From assembly GCF_002531755.2 (NCBI RefSeq), contig NZ_CP034998.1, positions 3,600,001 through 3,664,000 of the forward strand: 64,000 nucleotides of DNA, written 5' to 3'. Positions 17,319 to 24,450 of the stretch are shown piece by piece. Origin of the DNA: Rhizobium acidisoli (lineage in GTDB: Bacteria > Pseudomonadota > Alphaproteobacteria > Rhizobiales > Rhizobiaceae). The notes under the pieces were generated by a model. It worked only from the letters and a program-made list of their open reading frames with translations, did not search any database and was not told the DNA's origin. A program made the translations under genes and the position numbers. Position 1 is the first letter of the stretch. Each line of letters begins with the position of its first letter.

Positions 17319-17762
17319 CTAGAGCACCGCCCGCAACCAGGGATGCAGTCCGTTTGTGCGCTTTCGCAGCCAATTGTCGATCGATATCGATCCCGCGCCC
17401 GAAGCCGCCAGGACGAACATGCCGCCGGCAATCGCCAGGTCCTTCTCGAAATGCAAGAGCTCGTTCTGGCTCGCAAGATTGGTGTGGAAGAGCAAGGCGG
17501 TCGCCAGGCAGAAGAAGGCCAGCGCCAAGGCGCCAAACCGGCAGAGAAAGCCTGTCGCAATGGACAGGCCGGCACCAATCTGAAGGGCGATGGTGGCAAA
17601 GGCAACCGGCGCCGAGAGCCCGAGTTTTGCGAAAGTATCGACGGTCGCGGTGATATCCGTCGCCAGCGACCAACCTTCATGCAGAAAGATCAGCGACAGC
17701 AGAAGCCTGCCGAGGAGAAGAATGAGATCGGCCAATCCGGGCCGGCTTGAGACGCTTTCCAT
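17319..17762 (-). CDS. DoxX family membrane protein
   Basis: A 147-residue DoxX-type inner-membrane protein with four hydrophobic helices. The family beginning LLLGRLLLSLIFLHEGW (near residues 15-31) and the later LASQNELLHFEKDLAIAGG segment are recognised. DoxX proteins are associated with thiol redox stress or with quinone chemistry, but a role is not settled. Start ATG 17762 has GGAGG 5 nt upstream; ATG 17765 is too close to it. Last gene of an operon with the TPR and MBL-fold genes, and probably under the ECF-type promoter at 19355. A second DoxX gene at 54971 is only distantly similar. Confidence 0.8.
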   Translation of the reverse strand: MESVSSRPGLADLILLLGRLLLSLIFLHEGWSLATDITATVDTFAKLGLSAPVAFATIALQIGAGLSIATGFLCRFGALALAFFCLATALLFHTNLASQNELLHFEKDLAIAGGMFVLAASGAGSISIDNWLRKRTNGLHPWLRAVL

Positions 17763-17824
17763 CATATCCTCCGGTTTGAGAAGAACAGGCGGTTCTGCCG
17801 CCTGCTCTTGCGTTCCTATGCTCG

Positions 17825-18286
17825 TCAATTGCCGCCCTTGGCCGCAATGGCCTTTTGCAGGTCTTCGAGTTCTTCGCAGCCGCTCGGGCAAAGTTGCTTC
17901 AGTGTTGACACCTGCTCCTCGGCCTTCGCCATCTCGCCTGTTTCGATATAGAGTTCGCCGAGATATTCACGCGCTGCCTTGTGATCGGGCTGAAGCTCCA
18001 GTGCCTTGGTGTAGTAGGTCAGCGACGTTTTGTAGTCGCCCGTCTTGCGCAGCGTATATCCCATCAGATTATAGACATCCGCCTGCTGGTTGTCCTCGGT
18101 AAGGCCGCGAAGCTCCGCCAGGGCGCCGTCGTAATCCTTGGCATCGATCTTGGCGCGCACCGACGTCAGGTCGGGAGCGTCCGTCGATTCCATATTGTCG
18201 ACAGCAAAGGCGGGAAGCGCCGTCACCGCCGAAAAGCCCGCGCATATGGCACAAAGCCAGATGAATCCGAGAATTGCATATTTCAT
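17825..18286 (-). CDS. Exported TPR-repeat protein
   Basis: A 153-residue protein with a Sec signal peptide (MKYAILGFIWLCAICAGF, cleavage near LPAFA at residues 24-28). Tetratricopeptide-like helices follow: around residues 52-65 (YDGALAELRGLTED), 70-83 (VYNLMGYTLRKTGD), 85-99 (KTSLTYYTKALELQP) and 104-120 (AAREYLGELYIETGE). The tail has Cys132 and Cys137-type cysteines (LCPSGCEEL), possibly a disulfide. TPRs bind partner proteins, so it may scaffold the exported MBL-fold enzyme encoded 20 nt upstream (inference). AAAGGAG precedes ATG 18286. Middle gene of the ECF-linked operon. Confidence 0.82.
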   Translation of the reverse strand: MKYAILGFIWLCAICAGFSAVTALPAFAVDNMESTDAPDLTSVRAKIDAKDYDGALAELRGLTEDNQQADVYNLMGYTLRKTGDYKTSLTYYTKALELQPDHKAAREYLGELYIETGEMAKAEEQVSTLKQLCPSGCEELEDLQKAIAAKGGN

Positions 18287-18306
18287 GATGGTCTCCTTTC
18301 GGCCTT

Positions 18307-19281
18307 TCAGGCCTGGACTGTCGGTGTAAAGCCATAGGCATTGCCGTCCTTGACGAAGGTGCCCGAGCCGGGGAAAGGGAAATGCGAGCCGCAGATCGCG
18401 ATATTGTCGGCGATGATGCGGTCGATCAGACGCCGGCGCGTGCCGACGGCCATCGGCCCGTCCTGGTCGTAGCTGCCTTGCCATTCGGGATGCGGCGCGA
18501 GCAGGGCCGGCACATACATGATGTCGGCCGAGACAAGCAGTTGCCTGTTGCCGGAGGTGACAAGATAGGCCGAATGACCCGGAGTGTGGCCGGGCGCAGC
18601 AAGAAGACGCACTCCCGGTGCAACCTCGGCCCCATCGTCAACCTGCTTCCAGTTCTTCCATTTCGGGAAAACCTCGGCAATGCGCTTGCCGGCCGGCCTG
18701 CGGCCTTCCGCAAGCTTCTCGACCCGGCCGGGCTCCGTCCACCAATTGTATTCGACGGCGTTGACGATGAGTTCGGCGTTCGGGAAGACAGGATCGTTCG
18801 TTCCCTTTTCCATCAGTCCCCAGACATGATCGGGGTGGAAATGCGAGATCATGATCGTGTCGATCTTCTTGTAGTCGATGCCGGCGGCCGCCATGTTCGC
18901 CGGCAGATGCGTGGCATTCGCCTGCCATTGACCGACGCCCGAGCCCGCGTCCATCATGATCAGTCGGTCGCCGAGTTTCAGGACGACCACTGTCAGCGGA
19001 ATCGGCATGAATTCCGTCGTGAGCCCGGCCTTGGAAAGCGCCTCCTTGGTGTCCTCGATCGAAGCATTCTTGATGAAGGTCGGGTCATGCGGCTTTTTCC
19101 AGATGCCGTCATAGATCGCCGTGACTTCGACATCCCCGATCGTGTATTTGTAGAAGCCGACCATCGGCTCCAGCGGCGTTGCGGCGAGCGCCGGCATGAC
19201 GAATTCGAGCTTCGACGACAGACCGAATGCAGCCGCCGCGGCAGCCGATCCCAGGACGGCGCGACGTGACATGGTAAACAT
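18307..19281 (-). CDS. Exported MBL-fold metallohydrolase
   Basis: A 324-residue metallo-beta-lactamase-fold hydrolase. The N-terminus has a Tat-like SRRAVLG motif at 5-11, an Ala-rich core and an ALA cleavage site near residue 33, so export in folded form is likely. The metal motif HFHPDH lies at residues 147-152, and a second histidine region is APGHTPGHSAYL. MBL enzymes hydrolyse lactones, thioesters, or transfer sulfur; the substrate here is unknown. GAGGAGGC precedes ATG 19281. It is the first gene after an ECF-type promoter that matches the one in front of the divergent sigma factor gene, so it is a likely core target of that sigma factor. Confidence 0.85.
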   Translation of the reverse strand: MFTMSRRAVLGSAAAAAAFGLSSKLEFVMPALAATPLEPMVGFYKYTIGDVEVTAIYDGIWKKPHDPTFIKNASIEDTKEALSKAGLTTEFMPIPLTVVVLKLGDRLIMMDAGSGVGQWQANATHLPANMAAAGIDYKKIDTIMISHFHPDHVWGLMEKGTNDPVFPNAELIVNAVEYNWWTEPGRVEKLAEGRRPAGKRIAEVFPKWKNWKQVDDGAEVAPGVRLLAAPGHTPGHSAYLVTSGNRQLLVSADIMYVPALLAPHPEWQGSYDQDGPMAVGTRRRLIDRIIADNIAICGSHFPFPGSGTFVKDGNAYGFTPTVQA

Positions 19282-19354
19282 GATTATGCCTCCTCTCGTT
19301 GATGGCATTTCTGGTGGCGAAGACTGGATTTGCTCAGATGTCCTCACTGCCGAA

Positions 19355-19383
19355 CTAGATCGCCGGCACGGCGCACTTATTCC
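19355..19383 (-). promoter_or_regulatory. ECF-type promoter of the MBL/TPR/DoxX operon
   Basis: On the minus strand GGAATAA (19377-19383), exactly 17 nt, then TCTAG (19355-19359). Predicted transcription start near 19348, about 67 nt before the MBL gene. Both elements and the spacing are identical to the promoter at 19483 on the other strand. Confidence 0.7.
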
Positions 19384-19482
19384 CAATCTCGGGAGTTATT
19401 TCTTCAAGCTGTTGAAAATGTTGTTCTATTTCTATCGCGCACGACGGACGCCTCGCTGCTTGCAAAAAACTGGCGTCGACAT

Positions 19483-19511
19483 GGAATAAAACCGCTTGCC
19501 GATCGGTCTAG
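19483..19511 (+). promoter_or_regulatory. ECF-type promoter of the sigma/anti-sigma operon
   Basis: GGAATAA (19483-19489), 17 nt, TCTAG (19507-19511). The spacers of the two promoters differ in sequence, so the shared boxes are not simply an inverted repeat. Predicted start near 19518, about 63 nt before the first candidate start codon. Autoregulation by the encoded sigma factor is inferred. Confidence 0.7.
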
Positions 19512-19580
19512 ATCGCAAGGGGCCGCATTGCATGCCTGCGGGTCCGACGCCCAAATTCGGCTGCTGTTGAGGCAGGGAGA

Positions 19581-20333
19581 ATGATGACAAACGTCCAGAT
19601 CACCTATCCCTTCGGGTCGACCGATTGCATGCTGCTCGTCCGGCATGCGTCGGAAGCCCGTATTCCACCATCACCGCTGGCCGTATTTCGCGGCGGTGCG
19701 GCGTGGCTGTTCAATCTCATGGTCTCGGGAAAAGCGCGCAGCGATCGGGTCGCTTCGGCAGCCGGGACGAGCGTGCAGCATGAATTGATGCAGCCCTTTC
19801 AGGACCTGATCGTTCCCCATCTTGACGCGGCTTATAGTTTTGCCCGCTTCCTCAGCCGCGACGCCGATGCCGCGCAGGATATTGTCCAGGAAGCGTTTCT
19901 GCGCGCCTATCGCAATTTCGAAACCTATCGTGGCGGCGACCCGCGCGCCTGGCTCTTTGCCATTGTCAGGAACTGCTGTCATGTCTGGCGCCAGCAGGAT
20001 CGCCGCAAAGCGCGGTTCGAGCAGTCTTTGGGCAATGACGGCTATGCTGACCTCGACGAAGGCGGCGAATACCAGATCGCCTCGGAGGAGGATTCGCCGG
20101 AGACGGCGACGATCCGACGAAGCGAACAGCAGCGCGTACGCGCTGTCATCAGCCGGCTTCCGGAGGCGATGCGGGAAATCCTTGTCTTGCGCGAGCTTGA
20201 AGATCTTTCCTACCGGCAGATCGCCGAGATCATCGATGCGCCGATCGGCACCGTCATGTCGCGGCTTGCCAGGGCGCGGCGTGAATTTGGCGAAGCCTGG
20301 GACGCATGCAGCAAAAGAGAGACGGCAGGATGA
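19581..20333 (+). CDS. ECF RNA polymerase sigma factor
   Basis: Up to 250 residues. Region 2 is seen as AYSFARFLSRDADAAQDIVQ...FLRAYRNFETYRG (about residues 84-118, with the DAxDIVQEAF helix) and region 4 as LPEAMREILVLRELEDLSY...IAEIIDAPIGTVMSRLARAR (about 193-235). Both are split here to their key parts. It would direct polymerase to a small regulon. The ATG at 19581 (or 19584) follows GGGAG but leaves a 70-residue leader before region 2, longer than usual for ECF factors; ATG 19719 or ATG 19788 would give standard length but lack a good ribosome site. The stop overlaps the anti-sigma start. Confidence 0.85.
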   Translation: MMTNVQITYPFGSTDCMLLVRHASEARIPPSPLAVFRGGAAWLFNLMVSGKARSDRVASAAGTSVQHELMQPFQDLIVPHLDAAYSFARFLSRDADAAQDIVQEAFLRAYRNFETYRGGDPRAWLFAIVRNCCHVWRQQDRRKARFEQSLGNDGYADLDEGGEYQIASEEDSPETATIRRSEQQRVRAVISRLPEAMREILVLRELEDLSYRQIAEIIDAPIGTVMSRLARARREFGEAWDACSKRETAG

Positions 20334-21127
20334 GTGAAGCCCAACAGAAAAGTTGCCCGGAATGGCGCATCATGCTGCACGGCTTTGTCGATAACGAACT
20401 CGATTCCGTCCACACAGCGCAATTCGAGGATCATCTTGCCATCTGCCCAAATTGCAGGGCGGAGATGGAAAGGGTTCGTGCCGTGAGAAAGATCATCGAT
20501 CAGGATGGCATCAAATGGAAGCCGCCGGAGGCGCTGCGCGCGCAAGTGCTGTCGATGCTGTCTTTCGAGCAGGCGGCTGTATCCGGCCTGCCGCTCCCGC
20601 GCCAAGCGCCGGTCTGGCGCCGTGCCCTGGATGTCATCCGGCAATGGAGCTTCGTGCCTTCGCTCGCGGCGCTGGGAGCAGGCGCCTTCCTGTTCATCAA
20701 CGCACCGTCGCCGGCCTTGCTTTTGCAGGAGCAGATCATGGCGAGCCATGTCAGGTCGATGATGGCCGATCATCTGACCGACGTGCTGACCTCGGATCAG
20801 CACACGGTAAAACCGTGGTTCAACGGCAAGATCGATTTTTCACCACCGGTCAGCGATCTCGCCAAGGGCGGTTTTCCGCTGATCGGCGGCCGTGTCGACT
20901 ATATCGGTGATCGCGCCGTTGCGGCTCTCGTCTACCGGCGCCACGGCCATGTCATCAACCTGTTCATCTGGCCGGCGGCCTCGGCCGCTGAGACGACGAC
21001 GGTGGATGACGGCTATAACATGAAGCAATGGTCGGACGGAGGGCTGGTGTTCTGGGCGATTTCGGATGTCGCCGCAGGCGACCTGGCCGAGTTCGAGACC
21101 CTCTTCAGGGCAGCGGCAAAAGGTTGA
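20330..21127 (+). CDS. Membrane anti-sigma factor with zinc-binding (ZAS) motif
   Basis: A 265-residue partner of the ECF sigma factor. The cytoplasmic N-terminus carries the zinc anti-sigma motif HLAICPNC (His35, Cys39, Cys42), preceded by LHGFVDNELDS. One membrane helix (about 108-124) follows and a periplasmic domain of about 130 residues with PWFNGKIDFSPPV and GGRVDYIGDRAVAALVYRR, a segment common to rhizobial anti-sigma proteins. It should bind and hold the sigma factor until a signal outside the cytoplasm releases it. ATG 20330 overlaps the sigma stop as ATGA, giving stoichiometric production. Its own TGA stop is the first three bases of a RIME-like repeat. Confidence 0.85.
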   Translation: MSEAQQKSCPEWRIMLHGFVDNELDSVHTAQFEDHLAICPNCRAEMERVRAVRKIIDQDGIKWKPPEALRAQVLSMLSFEQAAVSGLPLPRQAPVWRRALDVIRQWSFVPSLAALGAGAFLFINAPSPALLLQEQIMASHVRSMMADHLTDVLTSDQHTVKPWFNGKIDFSPPVSDLAKGGFPLIGGRVDYIGDRAVAALVYRRHGHVINLFIWPAASAAETTTVDDGYNMKQWSDGGLVFWAISDVAAGDLAEFETLFRAAAKG

Positions 21128-21177
21128 TGCATGTCGCCCGGACGTGTGCAGCGGTTCCGGGATAACAACATGCATCA
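21125..21177. repeat. RIME-like palindromic element overlapping a stop codon
   Basis: Arms TGATGCATGT and ACATGCATCA enclose CGCCCGGACGTGTGCAGCGG and TTCCGGGATAAC-type sequence, nearly identical to module one at 12664. The first TGA is the anti-sigma stop codon. Module two is missing except for a short AAGCTAAAGC remnant. Confidence 0.75.
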
Positions 21178-21187
21178 AAACAAAAAG

Positions 21188-21856
21188 CTAAAGCAGGCTC
21201 GCACCGACATTGATCGCCAGCGCCAGGATCGTCGTATTGAACAGGAACGACAGAACGGCATGCAGCAGCGTCAGTTTACGCATGCTGGTCGAGCTGACCG
21301 CGACGTCCGCCGTCTGCGCGGCAACGCCGATGGTGAAGGAGAAATAGAGAAAATCCCAGTAGCCGGGCTCTTCGATCCCGTCGGGAAATTTCAGGCCGCC
21401 CTCCCCGTCCGTCCCGCCATAGAAATAATGGGCGTAGTGGATGGTGAAGAGCGTGTGCAGAAACATCCACGAGATCAGGATCGTCAGCACCGCAGCACCT
21501 GCCCGCGCCAGCGCCGCGTCAGGCGCCGCTTCCTTGATGGAATGCAGCTCGATGCCGATGCCGGCGATGCTGGCAAGCGCTGCGCCGATCGAAAGAGCCA
21601 AAAGAACCGTATCGGAAAAATCGAGATCCTCGGCCTTTTTCCGGATGCTTTCGACCGTTGCCCGCAGCATCTTGCGCCAGCTGAGCGCGACAAAAACGCC
21701 GGCGCTGACATTCCAGCCGAACAGGATGTTGCCGGCGCTGACATCGCGCGAGGTCACAGCCAAGAAGACCACCAGTCCGGCAAGGATTGATATGATGAAG
21801 CTCGCATGCTTGTAGGCAAATGCTGCAAGCGAATTTGCCCGTCCCTCACCCGCCAT
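21188..21856 (-). CDS. DUF1345 membrane protein
   Basis: A 222-residue integral membrane protein of the DUF1345 family, function unknown. Five hydrophobic segments are evident: ASFIISILAGLVVFLAV near the N-terminus, ILFGWNVSAGVFVAL, the DTVLLALSIGAALASIAGI segment, a fourth with LTILISWMFLHTLFTIHYAHYFY, and LHAVLSFLFNTTILALAI at the end. The conserved HYAHYFY and the GYWDFLYFSFTIGVAAQTADV-type block (quoted in part) are typical of the family. ATG 21856 is favoured because GGAG stands 6 nt upstream; ATG 21874 is possible. It is convergent with the anti-sigma gene across a RIME-like repeat. Confidence 0.78.
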   Translation of the reverse strand: MAGEGRANSLAAFAYKHASFIISILAGLVVFLAVTSRDVSAGNILFGWNVSAGVFVALSWRKMLRATVESIRKKAEDLDFSDTVLLALSIGAALASIAGIGIELHSIKEAAPDAALARAGAAVLTILISWMFLHTLFTIHYAHYFYGGTDGEGGLKFPDGIEEPGYWDFLYFSFTIGVAAQTADVAVSSTSMRKLTLLHAVLSFLFNTTILALAINVGASLL

Positions 21857-21949
21857 ACCAGTCTCCGACAGCATATGTCTTTGATAACAGCACGAAAAAG
21901 GCGCGCCTGCCAGCCGGCAGCCGCGCCTTCGATTGCATGCCGCGTCCTA

Positions 21950-22915
21950 TCAGGCGGCGGCGAGCTGCAGTTCCTTCTGCACCATGGTGCGCAACGTTCC
22001 CAAATCCTTGGCGAAAGCGCGAATGCCTTCGGCGAGTTTTTCCGTCGCCATCGCATCCTCGTTCATCATCCAGCGGAAGGTCTTCTCGTCGACAGAGACC
22101 TTCGGATCCGGCTTGCGGGCCTCCGGCGAAAGCTTGCGCTCCAGCTTGCCTTCATCCTTGGCGAGTTCGTCGAGCAGGTTCGGGCTGATGGTCAGGCGGT
22201 CGCAACCGGCAAGCGCTTCGATTTCGCCGGCGCTGCGGAAGGAGGCGCCCATGACGATCGTCTTGATATCGTTCGCCTTGTAGTAGTTGTAGATTTCACG
22301 GACGGAGATGACGCCCGGATCTTCCTCGGCGGTGTAGTCCTTGCCGGTCGATTTCTTGTACCAGTCGAGGATGCGGCCGACGAAGGGCGAGATCAGGAAC
22401 ACCTTGGCGTCCGCGCAGGCGATTGCCTGGGCCTTGCTGAAGAGCAGCGTCAGATTGCAGTCGATGCCTTCCTTCTGCAGCACTTCCGCAGCGCGGATGC
22501 CTTCCCAGGTGGAAGCGAGCTTGATGAGGATGCGATCCTGACCGATACCGCGATCCTTATAGGCGGCGATGATCGACCGCGCCTTGGCAAGCGAAGCCTC
22601 GGTGTCGAAGGAAAGGTCGGCGTCGACCTCGGTCGAGACGCGGCCGGGGACGAGCTTCACCAGAGCTGCGCCGACGGAGATGGCGAGGCGATCGGCGACG
22701 GCGGAAGAAACGGCGTCAGGATTGCCGCCCTGCTTCTTGCCCCAGGCAACGGCTTCCTTGATGGCGTCGGCAAACATCGGCGTGCCGAGGGCCTTCAGCA
22801 CGATGCTCGGGTTCGTCGTGCAATCCACAGGCTTCAGGCGGGCGACGGCTTCGATATCGCCGGTATCGGCGACAACGGTGGTAATCTCGCGGAGTTGGTC
22901 AAGCTTGGATGTCAT
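21950..22915 (-). CDS. tal: Transaldolase
   Basis: A 321-residue transaldolase of the TalB type, transferring a dihydroxyacetone unit between sedoheptulose 7-phosphate and glyceraldehyde 3-phosphate in the pentose phosphate pathway. The family signatures [13 protein letters not shown] near residue 32 and the Schiff-base lysine region [11 protein letters not shown] near residue 130 are seen, as are [14 protein letters not shown] and [14 protein letters not shown] segments. ATG 22915 follows AAGGA with 9-nt spacing; an in-frame TTG six bases earlier is less likely. It is divergent from a SorC-type sugar regulator with 419 nt between them; in many bacteria such regulators respond to phosphorylated sugars, so a link is possible. 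Confidence 0.93.
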   Translation of the reverse strand: MTSKLDQLREITTVVADTGDIEAVARLKPVDCTTNPSIVLKALGTPMFADAIKEAVAWGKKQGGNPDAVSSAVADRLAISVGAALVKLVPGRVSTEVDADLSFDTEASLAKARSIIAAYKDRGIGQDRILIKLASTWEGIRAAEVLQKEGIDCNLTLLFSKAQAIACADAKVFLISPFVGRILDWYKKSTGKDYTAEEDPGVISVREIYNYYKANDIKTIVMGASFRSAGEIEALAGCDRLTISPNLLDELAKDEGKLERKLSPEARKPDPKVSVDEKTFRWMMNEDAMATEKLAEGIRAFAKDLGTLRTMVQKELQLAAA

Positions 22916-23334
22916 GGTCAATAATCCTTGTTGAACTTGGGCTGCGACCGGCGCGAGTTCCGCCCGGCAAGTGTGATCTACCGACAGATTGTCTGCATGC
23001 TGCAGGCGAGAATGCGCGCATCCGTCACGGATGATTCATAAACGTGTAGCACAGTAGCCCTGTTCCCGCGGGCAAACCGCACGCCGTACGCAAGCGATAT
23101 CGCCTGCGGCTGGAAGGCCGGTCGTGACTTTCGGCATGCCCGCACTATGTCCTCCTCGGACAGACAGAACGACTTTTATCGTCAGGACTATCGCCATTCG
23201 GTCAGGGAAAAGTCAAGGACATTTGTGCATTTCAATTGACATAAGTGTCACACCGGTCATTATCCAGCCACAAGCGTATCGCTGCGACCTTTCATCTCAT
23301 CAGGGATTCAGGGCAGGAATTGTGCGGAGGAGAT
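22916..23334. other. Intergenic region between tal and the SorC-type regulator gene
   Basis: 419 nt without a supported gene. It holds GACA-GAT-TGTC (22983-22993), CATCCGT-C-ACGGATG (23019-23033) and, close to the regulator, two in-phase repeats GACATTTGTGC (from 23218) and GACATAAGTGTC (23238-23249), 20 bp apart. TTGACA at 23236-23241 with ATTATC or TTATCC 17-18 nt later is a possible promoter for the regulator. These short palindromes are candidate SorC-type operator parts. Confidence 0.4.
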
Positions 23335-24312
23335 GTGGTCAAGCTTAAACGCGGCACGCACACGGCCTTTTCGGAAGCATCCTCGCTGCGGTTGAGGGCT
23401 GCGTGGCTCTACTACAATGAGGGGCTGACCCAGAAGGACGTCGCCGAACAGCTCGGCATCAGCCGTACCACGGTGATCCGTCTGCTCGACGAGGCGATGA
23501 AGCGCAGCGAAGTCCAGATCTGGATCAACGATTCGATCGGTGATTGCGTCGAACTTGCGGTAAAGCTGGAGCGCGCCTACGGCCTCGACGAGGCGATCGT
23601 CGTGCCGTCACCCATCGGCAGCGACGTCAATTCTCTGGCAAAGAATGTCGGCCTGGCGCTTGGCCAGTTCCTCTCCGAAGCCATCCCCGACGACTATACG
23701 ATCGGCGTCGGCTGGGGCCGCACCATGACCGCCTCGCTGTCGAGCTTCCGGCCGCCGCGCCGCGCCAATTGCAAGGTCGTCTCGCTGCTCGGCGGCATCG
23801 TCGCCGTGCACCAGACGAACCCCATCGATTACACATGGCGGCTGGCCAATCAGCTCGGTGCCGAATGTTATATGTTCCTGGCGCCGCTCCTCGTCGATTC
23901 CGTCGAGACCAAGCGCAATCTGATCGAGAAATGCGGGCTGGACACGATTTATCGTCTGGCCGAGAGCCTTGATCTGGCGATCGTCAGCTGCGGCGATATC
24001 GGCCCGCATTCGACCTCGCTGTCGGAGGGCTGGATCTCGAAGGCCGAGCTGCGGGAGCTGATCGCTGCCGGCTGCGTCTGCGACACCATGTTCAACTTCC
24101 TCGACAAGGACGGCAATTCGGTCGACCACTCGATCAATCGGCGCGTCATGTCCGTCGATCTCGACACGCTGAAGGAGGCCAAGCATATCGTGCTCTCCTC
24201 CGGCGGCGCCCACCGCGCCGTCGCCATCCGCGCCACGATCAAGCGCATCGGCTGCAATACGCTGATCACCGATGAAAGTGCGGCACGGGCACTGTTGGAA
24301 CTGGCAGAGTGA
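23335..24312 (+). CDS. SorC/DeoR-type sugar-binding transcriptional regulator
   Basis: About 325 residues. The N-terminal helix-turn-helix is LRLRAAWLYYNEGLTQKDVA followed by EQLGISRTTVIRLLDEA (about residues 17-53). The remaining 260 residues form the SorC effector domain of the sugar-isomerase-like fold, with GVGWGRTMTASLSS (phosphate-binding loop type), VVSLLGGIV and a C-terminal LSSGGAHRAVAIRATIK. Such regulators bind phosphorylated sugars. GTG 23335 is chosen because GGAGGAG precedes it; an upstream GTG at 23245 would add 30 unlikely residues. It is divergent from tal. A second SorC-type gene sits at the head of the polyol operon (36793). Confidence 0.83.
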   Translation: MVKLKRGTHTAFSEASSLRLRAAWLYYNEGLTQKDVAEQLGISRTTVIRLLDEAMKRSEVQIWINDSIGDCVELAVKLERAYGLDEAIVVPSPIGSDVNSLAKNVGLALGQFLSEAIPDDYTIGVGWGRTMTASLSSFRPPRRANCKVVSLLGGIVAVHQTNPIDYTWRLANQLGAECYMFLAPLLVDSVETKRNLIEKCGLDTIYRLAESLDLAIVSCGDIGPHSTSLSEGWISKAELRELIAAGCVCDTMFNFLDKDGNSVDHSINRRVMSVDLDTLKEAKHIVLSSGGAHRAVAIRATIKRIGCNTLITDESAARALLELAE

Positions 24313-24326
24313 CATCTCCCGTCCCT

Positions 24327-24347
24327 CTTCTCCCCAGCGGGGAGAAG
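24327..24347. repeat. GGGGAG-family palindrome
   Basis: Perfect stem CTTCTCCCC / GGGGAGAAG with loop AGC, followed by GTGCCGAAGCGCTAGCGAGG and GATGAGGGGG, a pattern shared in part with the large repeat at 59841. It lies between the convergent regulator and Ada-like genes and may terminate either one. Confidence 0.65.
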
Positions 24348-24450
24348 TGCCGAAGCGCTAGCGAGGCGATGAGGGGGTGAGCGACGCGAGGAGCGAACGG
24401 TCGGAGCGATAAGCGACGAACGACCCGCCGCTCCTGACGAAAAACGCCGC

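Noticed and set aside
23124..23348. Small open frame between tal and the SorC-type gene
   Set aside because: No ribosome site, mixed composition and overlap with promoter-like repeats; judged non-coding.
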